Assembly (NCBI GenBank): GCA_964432835.1
Contig: CAYSPA010000002.1
Coordinates: 1-47,626, forward strand
Reading direction: 5' to 3'
DNA from: B18-G2 sp964432835
GTDB taxonomy: Archaea; Thermoplasmatota; E2; DHVEG-1; B18-G2
Length of the DNA stretch: 47,626 bases
Shown here: positions 7,940-15,535 of the stretch, in pieces
Layout: the number at the start of each line of letters is the position of its first letter
Position numbering within the stretch: position 1 is the stretch's first letter
Notes under the pieces: model-generated
Told to the model about the DNA's origin: nothing
Database searches by the model: none
The model's input: the letters and a program-made list of their open reading frames with translations, nothing else
Program-made: the position numbers and the translations under genes

Positions 7940-9922
7940 TTACAGAAGTTTCCAGACGGCGAACTCTGCTGTTGCTGTGTTTCCAAAGATGTCTGCGGCT
8001 ACAACTTTGATTTCATGTTTTCCAAATGTCTTCTCGGACCATGTCCATATATATGGCGGAGCAGTGAAGTTCGAGACCTCGTTTCCATCTATGTAAAGGG
8101 CAACATACTCTATGCCGCTCTCATCGGTCACGTTGATCTCGATATCTATGCTACCTATCACTATCGTTATGAAGAACGGTATTATTCTGTTATTGGAGAT
8201 ATATATTCCCTTCCACGGCTTCTCGAGAACTACGGTTGGCGGTGTTGTATCTGGAGGACCAACTATTACAGTTGTTTCATCCGTTTTAACGGCGGTATGG
8301 TTGTCGTGTACGGTCAGCGTAACCGTGTAGATGCCTTCTTCATCATAAACATGGGACGGATTTGATTCATTGCTGGTTGCCCCATCGCCGAAGTCCCAGT
8401 GATATGTGTAGGGCTGATAACCTCCATACACGGTCGCATTGAAGGTTACCGATTCGCCCGGTAAAGTGTGGTAAGGTCCATCAATATCTACGAAGAGTTG
8501 TGATTTTATCTCCACCTCGAAAGGATCAGACCATGGACTCTCCGCCCCCCTGAAATCCTTTGCTTTGACCTTCACCTCAAAGGTTCCGGATCGGTTCCAT
8601 GCCTTCTGTGTGCCAAATAGTGTCTCTGCCTCCGCCGCGCCCATCCAATCTGTCTCTGTGCCATCACCCCACGAGAATTTGTAGTACATGGGGTCGTAGT
8701 TCAAATCATAAGCATAACTTGAGAACACGTAGCTCTCGTTTGTGTAGCCCTTCCGCACGCCTATGATATATCGTGGCTTTTCTGGAGGAGTATTATGGTC
8801 TATGCACACGAGGGTCTTTACCCTGTAACCCTCCTCCGAATCCAAGGCACATCTTGCCATGACTCCATCTGATCCGATTTCGATGGGTGAAGGTGTGTTA
8901 TCGTGAAATGCCTGTGGATTGAAGATTTTTTCATAACAACCCGTCTCGTTGGTTGAGACCGTGAAATTTTCTCCAAGAATCGGTATCGATATTGTAACAT
9001 CTGCATTCTCTATGGGCTCTCCGGTGTCGGTGTATTTTACCTCACCATAAATCTTGACCGTCTCTCCGGGAATGAACTCACATGGGAACAGATTCAGTGT
9101 TACAGCGATTGGTTGAGTTGCTCTATGGTAAGATTTCAGCACTATGTAGCCGGAGACGGTGTCATTTTCGTTACTGTAATAGATCGACCCGGCTACCGTA
9201 TTTCCAACATCTGGAGAGTAGTATGAATCGTTTTCCTCGTTATCGGTCACAAGAAATACGTTGAATACGCCCGCGGGCGTGCTTATCGATTCCCTCTTCG
9301 GGCAGAAGAGCGTCTTGTTTACCCATTTTGTGGTTGAGATATTCTTTTCGTAAAGTTCTGATATAATGATGTGTCCTTCTACGTGAGTCTTTGAAGATGT
9401 TTTCCAGTTATCACCGATCTTCAACGGAAAATCGAAGTATTCCGCGGATGGACAGAAGGTTGTGGTTAAAACGAGGTCGTAATCATGGGTTATCACTAAC
9501 TTTATCTCTCCATAGGAGTGCATCTCCGTTTTTACCTGGGATAGGTCGGCGATTCTGTAGTATGATGTGCTCTCTATTGTGCCGGTTATCTTGCCCGGCA
9601 CCATGTTCCACGTGAAGTTTCCCTCTATTGTACCAGTTATATTCATTTTGTAGCACAGATATGTTGTACCGTTAACTGTTATGCTTTCAATGCCCAGTAC
9701 CTTGCAAACGATATCCTTAAGTTCTGCATCCATTGTCCAGTTTTCACCCGAACCACAAACCTCTCCCTCATACGTCCATCTATCGCCTTTGTACCATGTT
9801 GGTATCTCTGCTCTCGTGGAGGGAATGGTTGCCTCATCTGATACTGTAAACATCGAGATAGAGATGGATACCATGATGAGCATGGAGACCAGACTCATAT
9901 GTTTAATCCATGCTCCTTTCAT
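7940..9922 (-). CDS. Large secreted PKD-domain protein
   Basis: The protein has 660 residues. A signal peptide occupies about 1-30. An N-terminal region starting PTWYKGDRWTYEG (to about 280) is of a type seen in archaeal secreted proteins of unknown function. An Ig-like/transthyretin-like module follows (PGETVKIYGEVKYTDTGEPI, about 290-340). A PKD-like segment has SWGDGTETDW near 420, and a clear PKD domain (about 477-556) contains YHWDFGDG and SHVYDEEGIYTVTLTV. A final bacterial-Ig-like domain (about 557-660) contains DESGIEYVALYIDGN. There is no PGF-CTERM tail and no clear membrane anchor. The start is supported by AGGGGGTAAG just before the ATG. Probably a surface adhesion or structural protein; no enzyme domain seen. 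Confidence 0.8.
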   Translation of the reverse strand: MKGAWIKHMSLVSMLIMVSISISMFTVSDEATIPSTRAEIPTWYKGDRWTYEGEVCGSGENWTMDAELKDIVCKVLGIESITVNGTTYLCYKMNITGTIEGNFTWNMVPGKITGTIESTSYYRIADLSQVKTEMHSYGEIKLVITHDYDLVLTTTFCPSAEYFDFPLKIGDNWKTSSKTHVEGHIIISELYEKNISTTKWVNKTLFCPKRESISTPAGVFNVFLVTDNEENDSYYSPDVGNTVAGSIYYSNENDTVSGYIVLKSYHRATQPIAVTLNLFPCEFIPGETVKIYGEVKYTDTGEPIENADVTISIPILGENFTVSTNETGCYEKIFNPQAFHDNTPSPIEIGSDGVMARCALDSEEGYRVKTLVCIDHNTPPEKPRYIIGVRKGYTNESYVFSSYAYDLNYDPMYYKFSWGDGTETDWMGAAEAETLFGTQKAWNRSGTFEVKVKAKDFRGAESPWSDPFEVEIKSQLFVDIDGPYHTLPGESVTFNATVYGGYQPYTYHWDFGDGATSNESNPSHVYDEEGIYTVTLTVHDNHTAVKTDETTVIVGPPDTTPPTVVLEKPWKGIYISNNRIIPFFITIVIGSIDIEINVTDESGIEYVALYIDGNEVSNFTAPPYIWTWSEKTFGKHEIKVVAADIFGNTATAEFAVWKLL

Positions 9923-9957
9923 ATCTTACCCCCTGAACTATATTAAGATAAACGCTT

Positions 9958-10167
9958 AATATATTTTTCGCATCTGGAATGCCAGGTGACATCGGTAGTA
10001 TTTCGCTTTCCCNNNNNNNNNNNNNNNNNNNNNNNNNNNNNNNNNNNNNNNNNNNNNNNNNNNNNNNNNNNNNNNNNNNNNNNNNNNNNNNNNNNNNNNN
10101 NNNNNNNNNNNNAATATATTTTTCGCATCTGGAATGCCAGGTGACATCGGTAGTATTTCGCTTTCCC
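9958..10167. other. Assembly gap (100 N) flanked by a 55-bp duplicated contig end
   Basis: Bases 10013-10112 are exactly 100 N, the default length for a scaffold gap of unknown size. The 55 bases before it (9958-10012) are identical to the 55 bases after it (10113-10167). Two contigs that share exactly one 55-mer and were joined with N rather than merged would look like this. The real sequence probably has one copy and no gap. Reading frames crossing it are artefacts. Confidence 0.9.
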
Positions 10168-10195
10168 CAATAAACATCCGCGGAGTATCATTCCC

Positions 10196-10221
10196 CAGAT
10201 GGATGTCATTCCATCCATCTG
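10196..10221. repeat. Perfect 10-bp inverted repeat in a divergent promoter region
   Basis: Arms CAGATGGATG and CATCCATCTG flank a 6-base spacer (TCATTC). It lies between the divergently transcribed PKD-protein gene and lhr, about 60 bases upstream of the lhr TATA box. No T-tract follows. An operator for one or both genes is possible. Confidence 0.45.
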
Positions 10222-10280
10222 AGAAAATGTTACGATGTTGGTTTTACTTTACACGTTCCATGTACTCTTGGTAGAATATC

Positions 10281-10287
10281 TTATAAA
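10281..10287 (+). promoter_or_regulatory. TATA box of the lhr operon (leaderless transcript)
   Basis: TTATAAA lies 33 bases before the ATG at 10314. The expected transcript start is only a few bases before the start codon. No Shine-Dalgarno-like sequence precedes the ATG, so the first gene of the operon is probably translated without a leader. Confidence 0.55.
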
Positions 10288-10313
10288 CCCTGTAGCATAA
10301 TTACCCTTCTCTT

Positions 10314-12896
10314 ATGCCAATAGAGTTTATAGAGAAGCCATGGAGTGAAGAGGAATCCCTCGCCTGCTTAGATGAGGATATAAGAAGATGGTTTAGGAAT
10401 AAGTTTAAAACTCTCACGCCGCCGCAGAGATACTCCTTCAAGTTACTCTCGGAAGGGAGAAATGTTATCATCACCGCTCCCACCGGCTCCGGTAAAACCT
10501 TCTCCGCTTTTATGGTTATTCTCAGTGAGCTATTCAAACTCAGCAAGGCAAAAAATCTTGAGGATAAAGTATACTGTATATACGTAAGCCCCTTACGTGC
10601 ACTGGACAATGATATCTATAAAAATTTGATGATACCTCTTAAAGAGATAAGCGAGGAGATGGAAGAAGTTAGTGAAATAAGGATAGCCATAAGAACGGGT
10701 GATATAAGACCATATGAAAAGCAGAAGCAACTCAGGAAACCCCCACACATTCTCATCACAACGCCGGAGAGTCTCGCCATCATACTCAACTCAAGGAAAT
10801 TCATAGAGAAACTCAGGGATGTGAGATGGGTTGTTATAGATGAGATACATGAGCTTGCATCGAGTAAAAGAGGGGTACATCTCTCACTTTCACTGGAAAG
10901 ACTGCAGGAAATGTGCAGGGAAAAGTTTGTAAGAATCGGTCTCGGAGCGACTTTACATCCCATAGAAGAAATCGCGAAATTCGTGGTTGGATATGAAAAT
11001 GGTAAACCGAGAGATTGTGCTATCGTCGATGTTACTTGGTTCAAACCTTTTGACCTCAAACTCATCTGTCCAACAGATGATATCATCTACACGGATGCCG
11101 AAACCCTGAATCAACTAATGTATAAGGAGCTTGAAGAAATTATAGAAAAACATCACACCACGTTGATTTTTACCAACACGAGGTCGGGAACAGAGAGAGT
11201 GGTGCACCACCTCAAAAAGTCTGGGAGATTTGATGAGGATTCCATAGCAGCTCATCACGGCTCACTTTCGAGGGATATAAGATGGGATGTAGAAAACAGA
11301 CTTAAAGAAGGGAGGCTTAAGGCGGTTGTGTCGTCCACGAGCCTTGAACTCGGGATTGATATAGGTTATATAGATGTGGTGGTACAGATCGGCTCTCCGA
11401 AATCCGTGTCAAGATGTGTGCAGAGAATAGGAAGGAGTGGGCACAGCCTGGAAGACACCGCTAAAGGTATCCTGATAGGGATGGATAGGGATGACCTCAT
11501 CGAGTGTGGTGTCATGCTTAAAAGTGTTATGGATAAAAAACTCGACGAAATCAGCATACCCAGAAATTGTATAGATGTTCTCTCTCAGCACCTTGTTGGA
11601 ATGGCTCTAAATAAAAAGTGGAGGGTGGAGGAAGCTCTCAATCTGATTAGAAGGAGTTACTGCTATCGGGATTTTCCGTATGAGAGATTCGTTTCCGTTC
11701 TTCATTATCTGGCGGGGCACTATGCCGACCTGGAACATCAGAGTGTATATGGTAAAATATGGTTCGATGAGAAAGAAGGAGTGTTTGGGAGAAGGGGAAA
11801 ATATACGAAAGTTATTTATTATCTGAATACCGGAACCATACCGGATGAGGTAAAGGTGGATGTGTACAAGCTCAATCCGAGGAGATATGTCGGGGATATT
11901 GAGGAAGAATTCCTCGAAAGATTGAGAAAGGGAGACATATTTGTTCTCGGGGGCAAAACGTACGAGTTCAGGTATGCGAGAGGAATGAGGTGCTACGTCG
12001 AAGAAAGGGAGGAGGAAACGCCCACGATACCCGCATGGTTTTCAGAACTGTTGCCCCTGAGTTACGACCTTGCAATAGAAATAGGTAAATTCAGAAGGAG
12101 GGTAGAAGAGAGGCTTGAAAAGGGAGAGAGTATAGATGATATTATCTCTGAGTTGCCCGCAGATCACAGAGCGAAAAAAGCGATAAAAGAATACTTTATC
12201 GCCCAGTACAGGTATGCCAGAACCATTCCCACGGATAGGAAGATAGTCATAGAAAAGACGAGAGACCTCAAGGGAAGAAGGGTTATAATCTTCCATGCAC
12301 TGTTTGGAAGAAGAGTCAATGATACTCTCTCGAGGTTGTTCGCCATAATTGCGGGAAAGAAATACAGGGTGGACATCAGAATAACGGTCAACGATAATGG
12401 TTTTTCTCTTATGCCCTCCAAGGAGAAGGATATAGATATCGATAAACTGATTCGTGAGGCGACGGAGGCAAATGTGAGAGGGATACTGAAGGAGAACATA
12501 AGAAAAACTGAGCTGATGAAACGGAGGTTCAGGCACTGCGCCGCCAGGAGTTTTCTCATACTTAAAAACTATAAAGGTCATAAGATCAGTGTCAGAAAGC
12601 AGCAGATAAATGCTGAAAAATTGATAAGGATATGTGAGTTGATAGACCCGGAGTTTCCGATAATAGAGGAAACCTACAGAGAGATTCTGGAGGATCTCAT
12701 GGATATAAGAAAAACCGAAATCGTTCTGAAAGATTTAAAAAATGGAAGTTTGAAATATGAGGTCATAGAAACACCCGTACCTTCTCCGTTTGCTCACAAT
12801 CTCATCGTACTGGGTGAGGCGGATATCGTGCTGATGAAAGACAGAAGAGAAAGATTGATGGAATTGCACGAAAGGATAATGAAGGAGATCGCATGA
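10314..12896 (+). CDS. lhr: Lhr-type superfamily 2 ATP-dependent helicase
   Basis: The protein has 860 residues, the size of archaeal Lhr-core helicases. Walker A APTGSGKT is at 55-62 and the DExH box DEIHEL at 176-181. LGATLHP is the motif III position. The second RecA domain carries FTNTRSGTERVVHHL, AAHHGSLSR, STSLELGIDIG and QRIGRSGH. The C-terminal part is the Lhr-specific winged-helix/beta-barrel region. Lhr proteins translocate 3'-5' on single-stranded DNA, unwind DNA:RNA hybrids and act in repair. The next gene, a metallophosphoesterase, overlaps it by 4 bases; this pairing is common in archaea. The start is supported by a TATA box placed for a leaderless transcript. Confidence 0.93.
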   Translation: MPIEFIEKPWSEEESLACLDEDIRRWFRNKFKTLTPPQRYSFKLLSEGRNVIITAPTGSGKTFSAFMVILSELFKLSKAKNLEDKVYCIYVSPLRALDNDIYKNLMIPLKEISEEMEEVSEIRIAIRTGDIRPYEKQKQLRKPPHILITTPESLAIILNSRKFIEKLRDVRWVVIDEIHELASSKRGVHLSLSLERLQEMCREKFVRIGLGATLHPIEEIAKFVVGYENGKPRDCAIVDVTWFKPFDLKLICPTDDIIYTDAETLNQLMYKELEEIIEKHHTTLIFTNTRSGTERVVHHLKKSGRFDEDSIAAHHGSLSRDIRWDVENRLKEGRLKAVVSSTSLELGIDIGYIDVVVQIGSPKSVSRCVQRIGRSGHSLEDTAKGILIGMDRDDLIECGVMLKSVMDKKLDEISIPRNCIDVLSQHLVGMALNKKWRVEEALNLIRRSYCYRDFPYERFVSVLHYLAGHYADLEHQSVYGKIWFDEKEGVFGRRGKYTKVIYYLNTGTIPDEVKVDVYKLNPRRYVGDIEEEFLERLRKGDIFVLGGKTYEFRYARGMRCYVEEREEETPTIPAWFSELLPLSYDLAIEIGKFRRRVEERLEKGESIDDIISELPADHRAKKAIKEYFIAQYRYARTIPTDRKIVIEKTRDLKGRRVIIFHALFGRRVNDTLSRLFAIIAGKKYRVDIRITVNDNGFSLMPSKEKDIDIDKLIREATEANVRGILKENIRKTELMKRRFRHCAARSFLILKNYKGHKISVRKQQINAEKLIRICELIDPEFPIIEETYREILEDLMDIRKTEIVLKDLKNGSLKYEVIETPVPSPFAHNLIVLGEADIVLMKDRRERLMELHERIMKEIA

Positions 12897-13636
12897 AGCT
12901 GATGGAAAATGTAATCGCCGTCGAACCTTATCCTGTAATCTACATCAATGACTTAGACTTGATGGTCGCATCCGACCTGCATCTTGGATTTGAAATAGTA
13001 TCTGCGGAGCATGGGATATTCATACCCAGGGTTCAGTTCAAAAGGGTGAAAAAAATTATAGAGGAATCTGCAAAGAAGAGCGGAGCCAGAAGGGTGCTTC
13101 TGCTTGGAGACGTAAAACACGAATTTTCCGAGACGGGATATCATGAGTACAAAGAGGTATCTCTTATGCTGGAATATCTCAAGAGGAAATTCAGAGAGGT
13201 TATCCTCGTCAAGGGTAATCACGATACCTTTATCATCAGAATGACGAGAAAATATGGGATAGAAGTGTATGACATCTACAATGAAGAGGACTATACATTT
13301 CTCCATGGGCATAAAGACGTGGATGTTGGTGATATAAAGAGTAGAGTTCTTATCATGGGACATGAGCATCCATCCATTTCCCTTTTCACGGATATAGGTG
13401 TTAAAGAGAAACTCAAGGTTTTCCTGTACGGTGAATGGAAGGGAAAAAGTGTTCTGGTTCTTCCCGCTGTGAGCTACTTCGCCGAGGGGAGCGATGTGAA
13501 TGTCTTGCCAAAAGAGGAACTTATATCTCCCTTACTCAGGAGGATGGACATAGATAAATTTAAAGTGGTCGGTATACTCGAGGATGACCGCTATCTTGAA
13601 CTGCCAGAGGTTGGGAAGTTGAGGAGATATGGATAG
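12893..13636 (+). CDS. Calcineurin-like metallophosphoesterase (archaeal SbcD/Mre11-related type)
   Basis: The protein has 247 residues. The dinuclear-metal motifs are all present: D28-L-H30, GD73 in LLLGDVKHEF, GN109-H110-D, H138-G-H140 and GH157-E-H159. The length and the pattern fit the small archaeal phosphoesterase family usually found next to lhr. The family is named for similarity to the SbcD/Mre11 nuclease but has no Rad50 partner here. The likely role is a nuclease or phosphodiesterase acting with Lhr in nucleic-acid repair, inferred from the 4-base overlap with lhr. A second Met at residue 4 is an alternative start. Its 3' end overlaps taw3 by 8 bases, so the three genes form one operon. 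Confidence 0.88.
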   Translation: MKLMENVIAVEPYPVIYINDLDLMVASDLHLGFEIVSAEHGIFIPRVQFKRVKKIIEESAKKSGARRVLLLGDVKHEFSETGYHEYKEVSLMLEYLKRKFREVILVKGNHDTFIIRMTRKYGIEVYDIYNEEDYTFLHGHKDVDVGDIKSRVLIMGHEHPSISLFTDIGVKEKLKVFLYGEWKGKSVLVLPAVSYFAEGSDVNVLPKEELISPLLRRMDIDKFKVVGILEDDRYLELPEVGKLRRYG

Positions 13637-14219
13637 CAAGAGTTTTCTGAGAATGAGAGAAAGGGCTCTGAGGGCTCTCGAAAAGGCGATTCAGGAAGAG
13701 AAGGTGGATGAAGATATCATCGATATCCTCGATATCCTCAACAAGAACAAGAATATCTTCACAACAAGCAGTTGTAGCGGAAGAGCGGTTATTATCGAAG
13801 TTCCTTATCCCGGAGCGAAGCCGGGCGCGAGATTTCTCGGAAAATGGCACAAGAGGGTTGAAAAAGAGGATGTGTACCGTTCTCTGGAATCGGCCCGAGG
13901 TGGCTTTCTAATGTTCATGGTTCATCCTCCAATAATACATGCTGTCGTCGGGGATCCTCTCACAGGAGAAAAGCTGGTCAAAGCGGCTCTATCAAGCGGT
14001 TTTAAAAACTCCGGAATGAGGGGAATTAAAGGTAAAATCGTTGTGGAGTTGAGAAGTACCGAGCGAATGGATGTGCTGATAGGAAAGGATCGCGAGCTCC
14101 TCGTTGATGATAGGTACATTGAAGTATTATGTGAGATGGCCAACCTCATGCTTGAAAAGGGTAAGAGAAAACTCCATATTCTGAAGGAATATCTTAACAG
14201 GGTAACATTTAATAACTAG
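13629..14219 (+). CDS. taw3: tRNA wybutosine-synthesis methyltransferase Taw3
   Basis: The protein has 196 residues and matches the TYW3/Taw3 family. SSCSGR is at 47-52, KWH at 72-74 and FMVHPP at 96-101, all conserved in the SAM-dependent enzyme that N4-methylates wybutosine intermediates at G37 of tRNA-Phe. In archaea the product is a wyosine derivative such as imG2 or mimG. No other wyosine gene (Taw1, Taw2, Trm5) lies in the window. It overlaps the phosphoesterase by 8 bases and is probably translated by coupling. Confidence 0.9.
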   Translation: MDSKSFLRMRERALRALEKAIQEEKVDEDIIDILDILNKNKNIFTTSSCSGRAVIIEVPYPGAKPGARFLGKWHKRVEKEDVYRSLESARGGFLMFMVHPPIIHAVVGDPLTGEKLVKAALSSGFKNSGMRGIKGKIVVELRSTERMDVLIGKDRELLVDDRYIEVLCEMANLMLEKGKRKLHILKEYLNRVTFNN

Positions 14220-14247
14220 CAAAACAAATTCGTAATGGGTGTACGAT

Positions 14248-14373
14248 ATGGATGATTTTGAAAACCTGGAAATCCTCCTTGAAAATCCAAACTGCAGCAG
14301 AATAAGAAAAGAGATGATTCGCGAGATCTTCAGATACTACGTGTTTCTCGACCCACCAGATATGGAAAATTAA
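14248..14373 (+). CDS. Small hypothetical protein (41 aa)
   Basis: A 41-codon frame starts at an ATG placed 6 bases after GGTG, 28 bases downstream of the taw3 stop. The predicted peptide starts MDDFENLEILLENP, is charged and helical in character, and has a hydrophobic-aromatic stretch (EIFRYYVFLDPP) near the end. Its stop overlaps the stop of the convergent gene that follows. Codon use (AGA/ATA/GAA) matches neighbours. No family recognised. It is probably the last gene of the lhr operon, though a chance frame cannot be excluded. Confidence 0.5.
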   Translation: MDDFENLEILLENPNCSRIRKEMIREIFRYYVFLDPPDMEN

Positions 14374-14735
14374 ATGTTAAATCTGTTGTTCCTCGATAAC
14401 CATACCCTTCTTGCAAGCATCCTGTATATCCTCCCAGGATCATCATCTATACTTTTGTTTGCTTCCTTCTTTATGGCTTCCATGTTGAGATACCAGTAAT
14501 ACTTTCTGAACAATCTGTTCTTCTTTTTTATCTCCTCCCTCCTGACCTTCACAAATCTCTCGTTCTGTAAGTCATAAAGGAGAGACCTCACATATTTATC
14601 AATGGATGCATCGTCGACCTCATCCCCATTCCTGAAGATGTTGCTTATTATTCTTGCAAGTTTTTTTGCGTCTTCATCATTCATCTCAAATTTGTTCTTG
14701 AATGCTTTAAACAGCAGTTTCGTCACTCCTCTCAT
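14370..14735 (-). CDS. Small winged-helix-like hypothetical protein
   Basis: The protein has 121 residues. A helical N-terminal part (KFEMNDEDAKKLARIISNIF) is followed by a segment that looks like the wing of a winged helix (VRSLLYDLQNERFVKVRREE, then FRKYYWYLN). It resembles both the N-terminal domain of the archaeal transcription factor TFE and short uncharacterised Thermoplasmata-type proteins. It has no zinc-ribbon Cys pairs, so a full TFE call is not justified. A basic C-terminus (ARRVWLSRNNRFNI) fits nucleic-acid binding. GAGGT lies 9 bases before the ATG. Function unknown; a role in transcription is a guess from shape. Confidence 0.6.
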   Translation of the reverse strand: MRGVTKLLFKAFKNKFEMNDEDAKKLARIISNIFRNGDEVDDASIDKYVRSLLYDLQNERFVKVRREEIKKKNRLFRKYYWYLNMEAIKKEANKSIDDDPGRIYRMLARRVWLSRNNRFNI

Positions 14736-14875
14736 CTTTAAATACCTCTTTTGAGCAATTAATAAAGCGATTTTTGTACAAATGTTATCAAGTCAAAGAG
14801 TTGCATATCTCATAGACCCATGATAACAATAAACATTATATAGAGGTAAAAGTATTTGATGAATGGAGGTGGTGT

Positions 14876-15199
14876 ATGGGAGGAAAGAGGTCGCCCCTGC
14901 TCGATGGAACGATCTCGGATGTGAAAATCTTGGAAAGGCATCTCAAAGTTTTGAAAGCGGTGATAGAAAACGAACCAATAGGAATAATAAGGCTTTCTCA
15001 GAAGACCGGTCTTCCCCTACATGCCGTAAGATACTCTCTCAGGATACTGGAAGGGGAGGGACTGATAGAGCCATCAAAAAGTGGGGCTATAACAACAGAT
15101 AAAATTCACGAAGCCCTCGGGATGATAGAATCCACACTCGATGACCTTGTGACCACACTCAAAGACATTAAAAGAGATCTGGAGGTACGGAAAGATTGA
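14876..15199 (+). CDS. Winged helix-turn-helix DNA-binding protein
   Basis: The protein has 107 residues. Residues about 20-75 form a winged helix-turn-helix: LKVLKAVIENEPIGIIRLSQ, then a recognition-helix segment LPLHAVRYSLRILEGEGLI. A C-terminal coiled-coil-like helix (about 78-105, ESTLDDLVTTLKDIKRDL) would support dimerisation. GGAGGTGG at 14865-14872 and a TATA-like ATTATATA near 14835 fix the start and promoter. It stands alone between a convergent small membrane protein gene and an oppositely oriented neighbour, so its target is not evident; autoregulation is possible. Confidence 0.75.
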   Translation: MGGKRSPLLDGTISDVKILERHLKVLKAVIENEPIGIIRLSQKTGLPLHAVRYSLRILEGEGLIEPSKSGAITTDKIHEALGMIESTLDDLVTTLKDIKRDLEVRKD

Positions 15200-15216
15200 T
15201 CCTCACTTACCAGTTT

Positions 15217-15426
15217 TTACTTACCCGCTTCTCTCTTGCGCCGGCCGCCGAGGAACATCCCCGCATAGATCAGTAGGATTCCGACAATGGATGCACCTAT
15301 CCCCATATATCCGGATAGAGGATAGACCGTTGTGATATAGTCGGTCATCATCGCAAAGAGGTGTATCAAGATCACCCCGATAGCAAAAAGAATTCCACCC
15401 GAAATTAGCAGGTCTATCCTCATCAT
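15217..15426 (-). CDS. Small membrane protein (two transmembrane helices)
   Basis: The protein has 69 residues, with two hydrophobic segments at about 5-27 and 40-60 and a basic tail (GGRRKREAGK). This implies an inside-positive C-terminus. No family recognised. It lies 17 bases from the stop of the convergent winged-helix gene. Similar small membrane proteins recur at 17131-17430. Confidence 0.55.
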   Translation of the reverse strand: MMRIDLLISGGILFAIGVILIHLFAMMTDYITTVYPLSGYMGIGASIVGILLIYAGMFLGGRRKREAGK

Positions 15427-15505
15427 GTCGGTCTTGCCTTACCTATTTTTAAAATTTTTGGTGAAAACGAGGCATTTCTAACCGTAGAGCTTAAGAACCA
15501 ATAAC

Positions 15506-15513
15506 CATATAAT
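15506..15513 (+). promoter_or_regulatory. TATA-like box of pdxST; decides the pdxS start
   Basis: CATATAAT is centred about 26 bases before the ATG at 15536. The first in-frame ATG at 15512 falls inside this element, so it would be untranscribed. The transcript would begin at or just before 15536, supporting the shorter protein. Confidence 0.5.
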
Positions 15514-15535
15514 GGAGTCACGAGACGGTGATTTT

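Noticed and set aside
9958..10167. 55-bp direct repeat as an attachment site or target-site duplication of a mobile element
   Set aside because: The spacer is exactly 100 N and no integrase or transposase is near. A contig-end overlap explains it fully.
9943..10218. Open frames reading through the N run on both strands
   Set aside because: They consist mostly of unknown residues plus the same duplicated 55-mer on each side. They are artefacts of the scaffold gap.
14370..14735. Firm annotation as transcription factor TFE
   Set aside because: The zinc ribbon is missing, the N-terminal helices differ, and the similarity is only a short winged-helix-like stretch.
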